Shown one piece after another: positions 24,728 to 33,277 of a DNA stretch of 64,000 nt (positions are counted from its first letter, which is position 1; each line of letters begins with the position of its first letter). The notes below the pieces were generated by a model, which saw only the letters and a program-made list of their open reading frames with translations, made no database searches and had not been told where the DNA came from. The stretch comes from Winogradskyella psychrotolerans. GTDB lineage: Bacteria > Bacteroidota > Bacteroidia > Flavobacteriales > Flavobacteriaceae. Location of the stretch: positions 310,001 through 374,000 of the forward strand of contig NZ_JAHKPN010000002.1 of NCBI RefSeq assembly GCF_018860545.1, given 5' to 3'. A program made the translations under genes and the position numbers.

Positions 24728-25804
24728 ATGATACATCCCAAATCCACAATTAAAGGTAGAGGTGCACAACAAAACACGCACAATCGTTTTTTTGAGTTGT
24801 CTTACGAAATGCGTGATGATTTTCTAGAGTTTTGCCATAAAGAAGGTGAAACTGTAGATAAAAACAAAACCCAGTATCGTAATGTATTTCCAAAGACAAT
24901 TGTCAATAAGGTAGTAAGTCCAGATGTTGGTATGGCTTATTCTATGAATATGTACCAAGGTTGCGAACATGGTTGTATTTATTGTTACGCTAGAAATTCG
25001 CACGAATATTGGGGTTATAGTGCTGGCTTAGATTTTGAACGTAAAATATTGGTTAAAAAAGATGCTCCCAAATTATTAGAAGCCCATTTAAAAAAGAAAA
25101 GTTGGAATGCGCAGACTATTGTTATGTCTGGTAATACGGATTGTTACCAGCCAGCTGAACAGCAATTTGAACTTACAAGACAGTGCTTAGAAGTGTTTTT
25201 AAAGTACAAACATCCTGTCGGAATCATTACCAAGAATGCTTTAATCTTACGTGATATAGAGATTTTAAAAGCGCTCGCTAAAGAGGATTTAATCGCTGTA
25301 AATATTTCCATCACTTCACTTTCGGAAGATACTAGACGAATTTTAGAACCGAGAACTGCAACTATTAAAAAACGACTTCAAGTTGTAAAGGAGTTGAGTG
25401 ATAGTGGGATTCCTGTTAATGTGATGTTGGCACCTATAATTCCTTCCATAAATAGTCATGAAATTCTACCCATGGCAAAGGCCGTTTCAGAAGCTGGAGC
25501 TTTAAGTATTGGGCATACTATAGTACGATTGAACGGAGCTATTGGAGAACTTTTTACGGATTGGATAAAAAAAACCTTACCAGATCGCGCCGATAAAGTA
25601 TTGCGTCAAATTGAAAATTGCCATGGAGGCACACTTAACGAAAGTAGATATGGAGTTAGAATGCGTGGCGAAGGTCAAATTGCACAGCAGATTAATGATT
25701 TAGTAAAATTGGCACGTTTAAAATATTTTAAGAATAAAGCCATGCCAAAGCTAAACGTAAAACTTCATGAGCCTTTTAAAGATGGCCAAATGAAACTCTT
25801 TTAA
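24728..25804 (+). CDS. PA0069-family radical SAM protein
   Basis: A 358-residue protein with the radical SAM cluster motif CEHGCIYCYAR at about residues 78-88 (three cysteines binding a 4Fe-4S cluster), preceded by the family-typical opening KGRGAQQNTHNRFF and followed by GLDFERKILVKKDAP. The family is related to spore photoproduct lyase-like proteins; its reaction is unknown. Single gene, followed by a strong hairpin terminator. Confidence 0.9.
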   Translation: MIHPKSTIKGRGAQQNTHNRFFELSYEMRDDFLEFCHKEGETVDKNKTQYRNVFPKTIVNKVVSPDVGMAYSMNMYQGCEHGCIYCYARNSHEYWGYSAGLDFERKILVKKDAPKLLEAHLKKKSWNAQTIVMSGNTDCYQPAEQQFELTRQCLEVFLKYKHPVGIITKNALILRDIEILKALAKEDLIAVNISITSLSEDTRRILEPRTATIKKRLQVVKELSDSGIPVNVMLAPIIPSINSHEILPMAKAVSEAGALSIGHTIVRLNGAIGELFTDWIKKTLPDRADKVLRQIENCHGGTLNESRYGVRMRGEGQIAQQINDLVKLARLKYFKNKAMPKLNVKLHEPFKDGQMKLF

Positions 25805-25810
25805 ACAAAA

Positions 25811-25838
25811 AAAAGTGGGCTCTCTACAACCCACTTTT
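25811..25838. terminator. Bidirectional Rho-independent terminator
   Basis: AAAAGTGGG and CCCACTTTT pair around a 10-nt loop, with A and T runs on both sides. It serves the radical SAM gene from the left and the secreted-protein gene 25869-26426 from the right, ending 31 bp after the latter's stop. Confidence 0.85.
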
Positions 25839-25868
25839 AACTAAATAAACTAATAAATAAACAATAAT

Positions 25869-26426
25869 CTAAATTTTAAAATTTTCGACAAACACACGAT
25901 CGTTTGCTCTAATAATCGCGGTATAGTTGCCTTTAAGGTTTTGGTCTAATTTGTAAACTCGGTTTAATATATCTTCACCTTTAATAGTTTCAGAATGAAT
26001 AAGTTCATCTTTAAAATATAGTTCAACCGTCATTTTGTTGGTATCAATCGCTAACTTAGAAATGATAATTTGAGAATTATTAGTTCTAAATACAGGCTTA
26101 AAAATCTTTTTGTTTGAAGTTTCTAAATAAGTAACTGAATGATCTTTTACTTGGATAGAATTAATTTCAATTTCAAAAGCCTTGTTTACTTCAACAGTAT
26201 AGATACCATTTTCTAATTGTGAGAAATCATAAAGCGTTTCAATGTAACCGTTATAGTTAATAAGGCCATTATAAACAATTTCTCCAGAAGCGTTAGCTAC
26301 TGAAATTTGATCTCCTTTACTCACCATTGCAGAAGAAGGTGTAGCGTCTAACGTTGCATTTGCATAACTTGTAGAGGCTCCTAACAATACTGCTAATACT
26401 AATATATTTCTAAATAATGTTTTCAT
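25869..26426 (-). CDS. Secreted protein of unknown function, tandem paralogue 1
   Basis: A 185-residue protein with a signal peptide (MKTLFRNILVLAVLLGASTS cleaved near SYANA). The mature part is beta-rich: VSKGDQISVANASGEIVYNG, YDFSQLENGIYTVEVNKAFEIEI, KIFKPVFRTNNSQIIISKLA and ENFKI at the end. It resembles short Bacteroidetes Ig-like or DUF3244-type exported proteins but I cannot name the family. The start at 26426 is chosen by alignment with its paralogue at 26919-27473; an upstream ATG at 26444 only adds MIKKKI. Promoter and terminator lie at the same distances as in the paralogue. Confidence 0.85.
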   Translation of the reverse strand: MKTLFRNILVLAVLLGASTSYANATLDATPSSAMVSKGDQISVANASGEIVYNGLINYNGYIETLYDFSQLENGIYTVEVNKAFEIEINSIQVKDHSVTYLETSNKKIFKPVFRTNNSQIIISKLAIDTNKMTVELYFKDELIHSETIKGEDILNRVYKLDQNLKGNYTAIIRANDRVFVENFKI

Positions 26427-26526
26427 AATTTTCTTTTTAATCATTTAAAAGCTGGAAATTTAATTTGGTTGGTAGCAATATTTGATAGCAATTTTTTATG
26501 CTCCAGCTTTAAACGATTTGATACTA

Positions 26527-26534
26527 CAAATTTA
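26527..26534 (-). promoter_or_regulatory. Candidate -7 box of paralogue 1 (TAAATTTG)
   Basis: CAAATTTA on the plus strand reads TAAATTTG, matching TAnnTTTG. It is 101 bp upstream of the ATG, exactly the spacing of the matching box of paralogue 2, implying a conserved leader of about 95 nt. Confidence 0.55.
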
Positions 26535-26617
26535 TAGCAGCTTTGTCTTTTGAAAAACAACGAAATTGGTCTATTTATATACAATATTAACCCAAAGGTT
26601 ATTTGGGGTAATCTTAT

Positions 26618-26659
26618 AGGTTAATATAGTATATATTATTGTTAATCTTCTATAGGTTT
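26618..26659. repeat. Conserved upstream motif, copy 1
   Basis: A 42-bp block starting AGGTTAATATAGTATATATT and ending CTTCTATAGGTTT, matched with few changes at 27665-27706. Both copies begin 192 bp upstream of their respective paralogue ATG. The rest of the 492-bp gap 26427-26918 holds the promoter of paralogue 1 and, at its far end, the terminator of paralogue 2; I see no gene in it. Confidence 0.65.
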
Positions 26660-26867
26660 ATCATATTCTCAATTTTGAGGGCTGAAAATCATAATATCTC
26701 AATGAATTAATGCCGACTATATAAATAAGATCTATAGGTGTGTAATTATATTCTTCTTGTCCATGAGGTTTACATTGTCAGTGTTATTATGTATGGCATT
26801 GCTAAGAAAGTTTAATCTGGATCTGTATACCTTATTTATATAATGACACTATTTTAAACAAAAAAAA

Positions 26868-26888
26868 AGTGGGCGCTAATGGCCCACT
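26868..26888 (-). terminator. Rho-independent terminator of paralogue 2
   Basis: AGTGGGC and GCCCACT pair around GCTAATG with an A run on the plus strand that is a U run in the minus-strand transcript. It ends 31 bp after the gene's stop, the same distance as in paralogue 1. Confidence 0.85.
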
Positions 26889-26918
26889 CTTAAGTCAAAT
26901 ATTTTCATTTAAAATAAC

Positions 26919-27473
26919 TTATATTTTAAAGGTTTCAGTAAATACTCTACCGTTAGATTTAACTACTGCTGTGTATTCTCCTTTAACAGTATTATCGAAT
27001 TTATATACTCTATTCAATATGTCGCTACCATTTGCCATTTCTGAATGAATTAATTCATTATCATAATAGAGCTCAATTTCCATTTTAGAATTGTTTAAAG
27101 CTATTTTGGAAATCATCAGTCTATTATTCTCAGTTCTAAATACTGGTTTGAAGATCTTTTCACTTTTTTTATTTAGAAAATTAACGTTGTGGTTTTTTAC
27201 TTCTACAATGTTAACTTCAATTTCAAAAGCTTTTTCTACTTCTATAGTATAGATACCATCTTTTAGTTGCGAAAAATCGTAAAGATGACTAATATTTCCA
27301 TCATAATTAATAAGACCGCTAAATACGACTTCTCCAACGGCATCAGTAACAGAGATTGAGTTTCCTTTTTTTACACTATTAAAAGTAGGTACTTCTAAAG
27401 ATGCATTTGCGTAGCCTGTGCATGTTCCTAACATCACCGCTAATACTAAAATGTTTTTAAAGAATGTTTTCAT
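26919..27473 (-). CDS. Secreted protein of unknown function, tandem paralogue 2
   Basis: A 184-residue paralogue of the preceding protein, colinear throughout: signal peptide MKTFFKNILVLAVMLGTCTG, VKKGNSISVTDAVGEVVFSG, YDFSQLKDGIYTIEVEKAFE, KIFKPVFRTENNRLMISKIA and ETFKI. The duplication extends over terminator, coding region, promoter and the 42-bp upstream motif, with a period of about 1047-1050 bp. A divergent AraC-type gene begins 274 bp upstream. Function unknown. Confidence 0.87.
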   Translation of the reverse strand: MKTFFKNILVLAVMLGTCTGYANASLEVPTFNSVKKGNSISVTDAVGEVVFSGLINYDGNISHLYDFSQLKDGIYTIEVEKAFEIEVNIVEVKNHNVNFLNKKSEKIFKPVFRTENNRLMISKIALNNSKMEIELYYDNELIHSEMANGSDILNRVYKFDNTVKGEYTAVVKSNGRVFTETFKI

Positions 27474-27573
27474 AATGTTTCATTTTTTGTGGTTACACTG
27501 ATATTTAAAATCTACGTCTCTTTAATTGTGGCGTAATATTCTTCTAAGTAACAGTTTAAATGATTTTACATTA

Positions 27574-27581
27574 CAAAGATA
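27574..27581 (-). promoter_or_regulatory. Candidate -7 box of paralogue 2 (TATCTTTG)
   Basis: CAAAGATA on the plus strand reads TATCTTTG, matching TAnnTTTG, 101 bp upstream of the ATG as in paralogue 1. Confidence 0.55.
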
Positions 27582-27664
27582 TAGTGGATGTTCTTTGTTA
27601 AAAACATGCATTTTGGCTAATTTATATACATAATTAACTTAATACGTCACTTTATTATTATATT

Positions 27665-27706
27665 AGGTTAAAATGATATATATTATTGGTAATCTGCTAT
27701 AGGTTT
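27665..27706. promoter_or_regulatory. Conserved upstream motif, copy 2, next to the AraC-type promoter
   Basis: A 42-bp block starting AGGTTAAAATGATATATATT and ending CTGCTATAGGTTT, the counterpart of 26618-26659. It ends 16 bp before the -7 box of the divergent AraC-type gene, so a protein bound here could act on both promoters. Binding-site function is inferred. Confidence 0.5.
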
Positions 27707-27722
27707 TCAGATTTAATACATT

Positions 27723-27730
27723 TAACTTTG
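27723..27730 (+). promoter_or_regulatory. Candidate -7 box (TAACTTTG) of the AraC-type gene
   Basis: Matches TAnnTTTG, 17 bp upstream of the ATG at 27748. The conserved 42-bp motif occupies the -33 region. Confidence 0.45.
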
Positions 27731-27747
27731 CATCTATTAATGATGTT

Positions 27748-28626
27748 ATGAATACAAGAAAACCTACTTTAGAAAAGATAAGTCCTGAATTTGGTAGTTC
27801 AATATTAGTGCGAAAACACAAAATTGATGCTTATAAAGGAGAAAAAAAACCATTTTGGCATTTTCACCCAGAAATAGAATTGGTTTATGTCAATAAGGGA
27901 CAAGGTAAACGCCATATTGGTAATCATTTATCTTATTTTAATAACAGCCAGCTTTTATTATTAGGCTCTAATTTGCCGCATAATGGTTTTACTGATCGTT
28001 TAACTATTAACGGTTCTGAAACTTTAGTGCAGTTTAAACCCGAATTTTTAGGTAATCATTTTTTTGATATTCCAGAAATGGAAGCGATTAATAAAATGTT
28101 TGAGCTTTCAAAAAAAGGAATTCTCTTTGGAGTTAAGACTAAACAGAAGTTGGGAAAGAAAATTGAAAAGCTAAATGAAAAAGAAGGCTTTAAAAAAATA
28201 CTAATTTTATTAGAGGTCTTACACGGTTTAGCCAAATCAGAAGATTATACCATATTAAATGCCGATGGTTTTGCTTTTGAAACCGAACCACAAGATAGTG
28301 CTAAGATCGATGTGATTTTTAAACATGTTAACCAGAATTTTCAAGAGCATATTAGTTTAGATGAAATTGCAGACAAGGTGAGTATGACCGTCCCTGCATT
28401 TTGTCGCTACTTTAAAAAAGTGACGGGGAAAACATTTACAAAATTGGTTAATGAATACCGTATTGTACATGCTACTAAATTACTATCGGAAAGTCAGATG
28501 AGTATTGCGGATGTTAGTTTTGAGTGTGGCTTTAATAATTTTTCGCATTTCAATAAGCTATTTAAAGAATTTACAGGTAAGAGCGCCTCTAAATATAGAA
28601 GTGAGTTAAAATTAATGGTACAATAA
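27748..28626 (+). CDS. AraC family transcriptional regulator with cupin-type sensor domain
   Basis: A 292-residue regulator. The N-terminal domain has cupin-like features (PFWHFHPEIELVYVNKGQGKRHIGNHLSYF, LGSNLPHNGF), common in sugar-responsive AraC proteins. The C-terminal double helix-turn-helix covers about 190-290: ISLDEIADKVSMTVPAFCRYFKKVTG and IADVSFECGFNNFSHFNKLFKEFTG. It is divergent from the tandem secreted paralogues and shares an intergenic region with conserved motifs, so they are plausible targets. A small ORF follows after 16 bp. Confidence 0.92.
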   Translation: MNTRKPTLEKISPEFGSSILVRKHKIDAYKGEKKPFWHFHPEIELVYVNKGQGKRHIGNHLSYFNNSQLLLLGSNLPHNGFTDRLTINGSETLVQFKPEFLGNHFFDIPEMEAINKMFELSKKGILFGVKTKQKLGKKIEKLNEKEGFKKILILLEVLHGLAKSEDYTILNADGFAFETEPQDSAKIDVIFKHVNQNFQEHISLDEIADKVSMTVPAFCRYFKKVTGKTFTKLVNEYRIVHATKLLSESQMSIADVSFECGFNNFSHFNKLFKEFTGKSASKYRSELKLMVQ

Positions 28627-28642
28627 TTATAATTTAATTCTT

Positions 28643-28816
28643 ATGGGTAAGAAAATAGATACTGCAATCCAATATTATTCTAAAAAAGGCCAGGACATTT
28701 TGGATATTGTCAATTCTAAAACAGATCTATCTGCTGATGAAATAATTCACTATGGTGAAGAGATGGCTGCTATTGAATATAAGTTGACGGCTTTAGAGGT
28801 AGCCAAAGAGAATTAA
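28643..28816 (+). CDS. Small hypothetical protein, 57 residues
   Basis: Begins MGKKIDTAIQYYSKKGQDIL and ends MAAIEYKLTALEVAKEN. It is predicted to be mostly alpha-helical, soluble and mildly acidic. It starts 16 bp after the AraC-type gene on the same strand, so probably in the same transcript, and ends 6 bp from the convergent HD-domain gene. Codon use is coding-like throughout. No family recognised. Confidence 0.6.
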   Translation: MGKKIDTAIQYYSKKGQDILDIVNSKTDLSADEIIHYGEEMAAIEYKLTALEVAKEN

Positions 28817-28822
28817 TACATT

Positions 28823-29491
28823 TTATTTTTTGCCTTCCCATTCCGCAAAAAACTGGCTTAGAAAACCTTCCATATACTTATGGCGTTCTTCAGCAAGTCG
28901 TTGGCCTGTTTTGGTGTTCATCTGATCTTTAAGTAACAATAACTTTTCATAGAAGTGATTTATAGTCGGTGCTTCTGAGTTTTTGTATTCCGATTTTGTC
29001 ATTTTAAGGTTAGGCTTTACTTCAGGATTATAAAGTGGCCTATTTTTAAATCCTCCATAATTAAAACAACGTGCAATACCTATGGCTCCAATTGCATCTA
29101 AGCGATCGGCATCTTGTACAACTTCCATTTCTTTAGATGTAAACGATGTATTTAAATCAAACGAGTTTTTAAAAGACATGTTATCAATAATCTGAGTCAC
29201 ATGCTCAATAATTTCGCTATCTACGTTGTGTTTTAATAAAAACTTACTCGCAATTTTAGAACCCAAAGCTTCATCTCCATTGTGAAATTTAGGATCCGCA
29301 ATATCATGCAGTAGCGCTGCTAAAGAAACGATTGTGATATTTACAGGTTCATGTTTAGCAATGAGTAAACTATTTTTGTAAACACGTTCTATATGAAACC
29401 AATCATGACCACCTTCGGCACCCTTAAGTTCAGTTTTTACGAAATTAAGGGTGGCTTCAATAAGTTGAGCATCTGAAATTGTCATACTCAT
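28823..29491 (-). CDS. HD-domain phosphohydrolase (YpgQ/YedJ-like)
   Basis: A 222-residue protein with the HD superfamily metal motif: GGHDWFHIERV (about 27-37), LLHDIADPKFHNGDE (about 64-78) and VVQDADRLDAIGAIGIARCF (about 133-152). Relatives include small nucleotide or phosphate monoester hydrolases; the substrate here is unknown. It is 3 bp downstream of the acyl-ACP desaturase gene and likely co-transcribed. A second ATG two codons in (MTIS) is an equal start candidate. Confidence 0.87.
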   Translation of the reverse strand: MSMTISDAQLIEATLNFVKTELKGAEGGHDWFHIERVYKNSLLIAKHEPVNITIVSLAALLHDIADPKFHNGDEALGSKIASKFLLKHNVDSEIIEHVTQIIDNMSFKNSFDLNTSFTSKEMEVVQDADRLDAIGAIGIARCFNYGGFKNRPLYNPEVKPNLKMTKSEYKNSEAPTINHFYEKLLLLKDQMNTKTGQRLAEERHKYMEGFLSQFFAEWEGKK

Positions 29492-29494
29492 GTA

Positions 29495-30475
29495 TTACGC
29501 AGGATCGACCCATTTAAATTGAAATGAATTTTCAGGAATTTTTATACGTTCAGACAAGCGATACATTCTAGGTGGTAATTTCATTAAGTAATCTCTTGCT
29601 TTCTCGGCTTCATCATTTAATCCTGTAATCTTATCAATTTCCCAACGGTCCAGTAATTTTTGTAAAATGTCAACATAATCATTAGAGGTATAAACTCCGA
29701 TACGTTGTGCGGTATTAGAAAATTCTTCAAAAGCGGTACCAATACTTTCTCCAGATTCTCTTAAGAAATGTGCTGGCATCGCAATTTTTCGTTTCATCAT
29801 ATCGTAAAAAGCCATCATCATTTGGCTTGGGTCTACCGTAAAAATACGTTCTACAAACTCAGAGTAGGCGTGGTGGTGACGCATTTCATCACCCGAAATA
29901 ATTTTACACATTTTAGCCAATTGCTTATTGCCTTTTTGTTTGGCAATTTTAGCAACACGATTATGAGAAATATAAGTAGCTAATTCTTGAAAGCTAGTGT
30001 ATACAAAGTTTTTATAAGGATCTCTTCCGGTTCCGATATCAAAACCATCATTGATTAAATGCTGTGTGGTTCTTTCAATTTCTTTCATGTTCACACGCCC
30101 AGAGAGGTAAAGGTATTTATTAAGGACATCTCCATGTCGGTTTTCTTCACCAGTCCATTGTCGCACCCATTTAGACCATCCGTTGTTTTCAACTTGGTCT
30201 ACGCCAACCACATCCATTAGCCAAGATTCGTAAGTAGGTAAAGCCTCTTCAGTAATCATATCACCAACTAATACGACCCAAAAATCATAAGGTAATTCTT
30301 TAGATAGCTCTCTAATTTCTCTAACATCTTCGTAAAAAGATTCTTTTGTAGAGTCTGGTAAGAAGTCTGTTGGTTGCCAAATGGTTTCAACAGGAATTAA
30401 ATATTTTTGAATAAGTGCGTCAACATCTTTTTCAAGATGCTGCATCACTTCTAATCTTACATTTTTTAATGACAT
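29495..30475 (-). CDS. Acyl-ACP desaturase (ferritin-like diiron)
   Basis: A 326-residue soluble desaturase introducing a double bond into acyl-ACP chains. The two diiron ligand motifs EENRHGD (about 110-116) and DEMRHHHAY (about 196-204) are intact. It is directly downstream of the plsC-like acyltransferase, forming a short lipid operon relevant to membrane unsaturation. Length fits plant-type stearoyl-ACP desaturase relatives in Bacteroidetes. Confidence 0.9.
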   Translation of the reverse strand: MSLKNVRLEVMQHLEKDVDALIQKYLIPVETIWQPTDFLPDSTKESFYEDVREIRELSKELPYDFWVVLVGDMITEEALPTYESWLMDVVGVDQVENNGWSKWVRQWTGEENRHGDVLNKYLYLSGRVNMKEIERTTQHLINDGFDIGTGRDPYKNFVYTSFQELATYISHNRVAKIAKQKGNKQLAKMCKIISGDEMRHHHAYSEFVERIFTVDPSQMMMAFYDMMKRKIAMPAHFLRESGESIGTAFEEFSNTAQRIGVYTSNDYVDILQKLLDRWEIDKITGLNDEAEKARDYLMKLPPRMYRLSERIKIPENSFQFKWVDPA

Positions 30476-30494
30476 CTAAATGTTTTTTTGATGA

Positions 30495-31232
30495 TTATTT
30501 CTCGATAGCTTCAACAATAGTTTCTTCAACATGTTGAATTAATTCGACCTTATCAGTAAAGTTAGTAATTTCTAAGGGCTTATGCACGGTAAATTTCATA
30601 TGATTTCCTATTCCCATCGGGAAATTTCCGTAACGTAACATTTTCCAAGAGTTGTTTATAGTAATAGGAACGATGAGTGCAGAAGGGACTTTTTTTATAA
30701 GCATTTCCAAGCCTTTAGTTTTAAATGGTCTTGGTACTCCATCTTTACTTCGTGTGCCTTCTGGGAAGATCACAGCTGCTCGTTTTGTTTTTTCAATATA
30801 ATCTCCAAATTTCATCATAGCAGATAACGATTGCCTCGGATTTTTTCGATCTATTAAAACAGAACCTCCATGACGTAAATTAAATGATATACTTGGAATG
30901 CCTTTTCCTAATTCTTGCTTTGAAACAAATTTAACATGATGTTTACGCAAATACCACATTATTGGTGATATGTCGTACATACTTTGGTGGTTAGAAACAA
31001 TAATTAAAGGTCGGTCTGTACTGATTGTGTAAGGATTGTAAAATGAGATTCTGGTGCCTAAAAGATTAAGACAGCGCATAATAAAAAATTGAAGGCCATC
31101 GACACTAATTTTGAGTCCTTTATAGCCAAAGACATTAAAACTAACCCATTGAATAACATGAAATATTACCAAGGTTAACCCAAAGCATAAATAAAATATA
31201 ACCGAAAGCGGATAGGCTAATAGTTTTCTCAT
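30495..31232 (-). CDS. plsC: 1-acyl-sn-glycerol-3-phosphate acyltransferase
   Basis: A 245-residue membrane enzyme acylating lysophosphatidate to phosphatidate. Motif NHQSMYDISP (the HxxxxD motif) and FPEGTRSKDG are present, with a membrane segment near the N-terminus. The start is set at ATG 31232 (MRKLLAYPLSVIFY). An in-frame ATG at 31274 lies inside the terminator hairpin of the preceding gene (31268-31291) and is rejected. The desaturase gene follows after 19 bp. Confidence 0.9.
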   Translation of the reverse strand: MRKLLAYPLSVIFYLCFGLTLVIFHVIQWVSFNVFGYKGLKISVDGLQFFIMRCLNLLGTRISFYNPYTISTDRPLIIVSNHQSMYDISPIMWYLRKHHVKFVSKQELGKGIPSISFNLRHGGSVLIDRKNPRQSLSAMMKFGDYIEKTKRAAVIFPEGTRSKDGVPRPFKTKGLEMLIKKVPSALIVPITINNSWKMLRYGNFPMGIGNHMKFTVHKPLEITNFTDKVELIQHVEETIVEAIEK

Positions 31233-31267
31233 GGAACAAAAATAATCAATGCAATTTAGGAACAAAA

Positions 31268-31291
31268 AAACCACGATAAAAATCGTGGTTT
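31268..31291 (-). terminator. Rho-independent terminator of the bacilliredoxin gene
   Basis: AAACCACGA and TCGTGGTTT pair around a TAAAAA loop; on the minus strand the stem is followed by a run of U. It separates the bacilliredoxin gene from plsC. Confidence 0.85.
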
Positions 31292-31312
31292 AAATACGTC
31301 ATTTTTTAATTT

Positions 31313-31723
31313 TTAGCAGTACTCGTTATAAGCATCCTTAAGGTTCTCTGCAATTAATTCTGCAGGACGACCTTCAATATGGTGACGCTCTAACATGTGT
31401 ACCAATTCTCCATCTTTAAATAAAGCCATACAAGGCGAGCTTGGAGGAAAAGGAACCATGTGTGCTCGCGCTGCATTAACAGCTTCTTTGTCTACACCTG
31501 CAAAAACAGTTACGATATGGTCTGGTTTTTTTGCATTGTCTAAACTTGTTCTAGCACCTGGTCTTGCATTTGCTGCTGCACAGCCACAAACCGAATTTAC
31601 AACCACTAAAGTTGTACCTTCTTTTGCTAGTGCGTTTTCTACAGCTTCTGTTGTATGTAATTCTTCAAAACCTACGTTGGTTAAATCCTCACGCATTGGT
31701 TTTACTAATTCTGCTGGATACAT
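31313..31723 (-). CDS. BrxA/BrxB family bacilliredoxin
   Basis: A 136-residue protein starting MYPAELVKPMREDLTNVGF, with the redox motif C46-G-C48 in VVNSVCGCAAANARPG and the conserved RHHIEGRPAELIA near the C-terminus. Family members (YphP/YqiW type) remove bacillithiol from oxidised protein cysteines; the bacillithiol context has not been checked for this organism. An upstream ATG at 31759 lies inside the predicted -7 box and is rejected. Confidence 0.92.
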   Translation of the reverse strand: MYPAELVKPMREDLTNVGFEELHTTEAVENALAKEGTTLVVVNSVCGCAAANARPGARTSLDNAKKPDHIVTVFAGVDKEAVNAARAHMVPFPPSSPCMALFKDGELVHMLERHHIEGRPAELIAENLKDAYNEYC

Positions 31724-31756
31724 ATTTTTTATTTTAATTAATCTTAATTTGAAGTG

Positions 31757-31764
31757 CAAAGATA
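31757..31764 (-). promoter_or_regulatory. Candidate -7 box (TATCTTTG) of the bacilliredoxin gene
   Basis: CAAAGATA on the plus strand reads TATCTTTG, matching TAnnTTTG, 34 bp upstream of the ATG at 31723. Confidence 0.5.
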
Positions 31765-31858
31765 ATGAAAAATAATAGCGCGTCTGCAGTAATCGGTTAG
31801 CAGTTTAAATGCGGTTATTGTGGTTTTCAATGGTGTTTAGAAATATTTTAAATTAAAG

Positions 31859-32263
31859 CTATTTACTCAATGTATATTTAAAACCGTCAGAAACCATACC
31901 TTCATCTAAAATCAGTTGATTAGTGGTTAAACTTATAATTCTTAAATCTGCATTATCAATAACTAAAGTCGTGTCGTTGGCAGTAATTAGCACGTCATAA
32001 TTGTAGGTTCCTGATGGGTAACCACTATGTATTACACTAGCTGTGTTAGAATTGGTAATCGTAATTTCAGTGGGATCAGTATTAAAATTCCATGTAATTA
32101 TTCCAGATTCAAAATTATCATCAACACCAGCAAAACCTCCAGAAACATTTACTAAAGACCAAGAACCGCTAAGTACTGGGTCTGAATTTTGCTGTGCATC
32201 GTCATTGCTGTTGCAACTTAATGTAAAAAGCAGTACGGCAAGAAAATAAAATGTAGATTTCAT
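31859..32263 (-). CDS. Lipocalin-like lipoprotein, hypothetical
   Basis: A 134-residue protein with a lipoprotein signal (MKSTFYFLAVLLFTLSC, lipobox TLSC) and a small beta-rich domain starting LSGSWSLVNVSGGFAG, a pattern seen in lipocalin-like Bacteroidetes lipoproteins, ending DGFKYTLSK. Probably anchored in the outer or inner membrane. No specific ligand is inferable. Confidence 0.8.
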   Translation of the reverse strand: MKSTFYFLAVLLFTLSCNSNDDAQQNSDPVLSGSWSLVNVSGGFAGVDDNFESGIITWNFNTDPTEITITNSNTASVIHSGYPSGTYNYDVLITANDTTLVIDNADLRIISLTTNQLILDEGMVSDGFKYTLSK

Positions 32264-32394
32264 AATTTCACAGTTTTAGTTATACTCATAAGATACGATT
32301 TTATACAAAAGTTTGCTTACAAAACGTAACAAATTACAATTTCATCCCACTTACATATAGTATATTTACATCTTTATTATATCAAATATAAAAT

Positions 32395-33183
32395 ATGAGT
32401 TTTGCAAAATGGATTGGTGGTGCTTTAGGTTGGTCATTTGGTGGTCCAATTGGTGCTATTATAGGATTAGCTTTAGGTAGTTTTGTTGATAATTTAACAG
32501 ATAGCGGTACACCATTAATTGGTGATCGGCAGGCAGGAAGACAACGCGATACCTATAGAAAAGTACCAAATTATAGTGAAAGAACCTCACGGGCACAAAC
32601 ACAGTCTGGTGATTTTGAAGTAAGTCTCTTAATTTTAGCGTCTATTGTTATTAAAGCCGATGGCAAACAAGACCAGCGTGAACTCGATTTTGTGCGTCAG
32701 CAATTTACTAATATGTATGGTAAGGATAGAGCTAATAAAGCTTTTGAATTGTTTAAGCGTATTACTAAACAAAATATTTCTACACGCCAAGTATGTTTGC
32801 AGATAAGGCAAATGATGGATCATGCATCACGTTTACAATTGCTTCACTTTTTATTCGGAATAGCAAAAGCGGATGGTTTGGTTACAGAAGACGAATTACG
32901 CCAGATTTATACCATTACTGGTTACTTGGGCATTAGTAATAGAGATTTTGAAAGTATTAAAGCCATGTTTTATAACAGTAGCGATAATTCGTATAAAATT
33001 TTAGAAATTGATAAATCGGTCTCTGATGCTGAGGTAAAAAAAGCCTACCGTTCAATGGCGAAGAAATACCATCCAGATCGTGTTGGGCATTTAGGTAAAG
33101 AGCATCGCGAAGGTGCCGAAGCTAAGTTTAGACAAGTGCAAGAAGCTTATGAGCATATTCAGAAGGAGCGAGGGTTTAAGTGA
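32395..33183 (+). CDS. TerB-domain plus DnaJ-domain co-chaperone (DjlA-like)
   Basis: A 262-residue protein. A glycine-rich hydrophobic N-terminus ([20 protein letters not shown]) probably anchors it in the membrane. A TerB-like helical domain is at about 75-185 ([36 protein letters not shown]) and a C-terminal J domain at about 198-260 with the HPD motif in KKYHPDRVG. The order matches DjlA, a membrane-bound DnaK co-chaperone. Single gene. Confidence 0.9.
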   Translation: MSFAKWIGGALGWSFGGPIGAIIGLALGSFVDNLTDSGTPLIGDRQAGRQRDTYRKVPNYSERTSRAQTQSGDFEVSLLILASIVIKADGKQDQRELDFVRQQFTNMYGKDRANKAFELFKRITKQNISTRQVCLQIRQMMDHASRLQLLHFLFGIAKADGLVTEDELRQIYTITGYLGISNRDFESIKAMFYNSSDNSYKILEIDKSVSDAEVKKAYRSMAKKYHPDRVGHLGKEHREGAEAKFRQVQEAYEHIQKERGFK

Positions 33184-33277
33184 TATTTAGTCGCAGTTTC
33201 TTACTGTTACGGCAAATTAATTGAAAAAATTTGGGTGACCTTTTTAGAAAAAGAACATTAATAAATAAACCACTCTT

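Noticed and set aside
31233-31274. Longer PlsC start at 31274
   Set aside because: The ATG is within the hairpin terminator of the preceding gene.
31724-31759. Longer bacilliredoxin start at 31759
   Set aside because: It lies in the predicted promoter box and adds a basic stretch not seen in the family.
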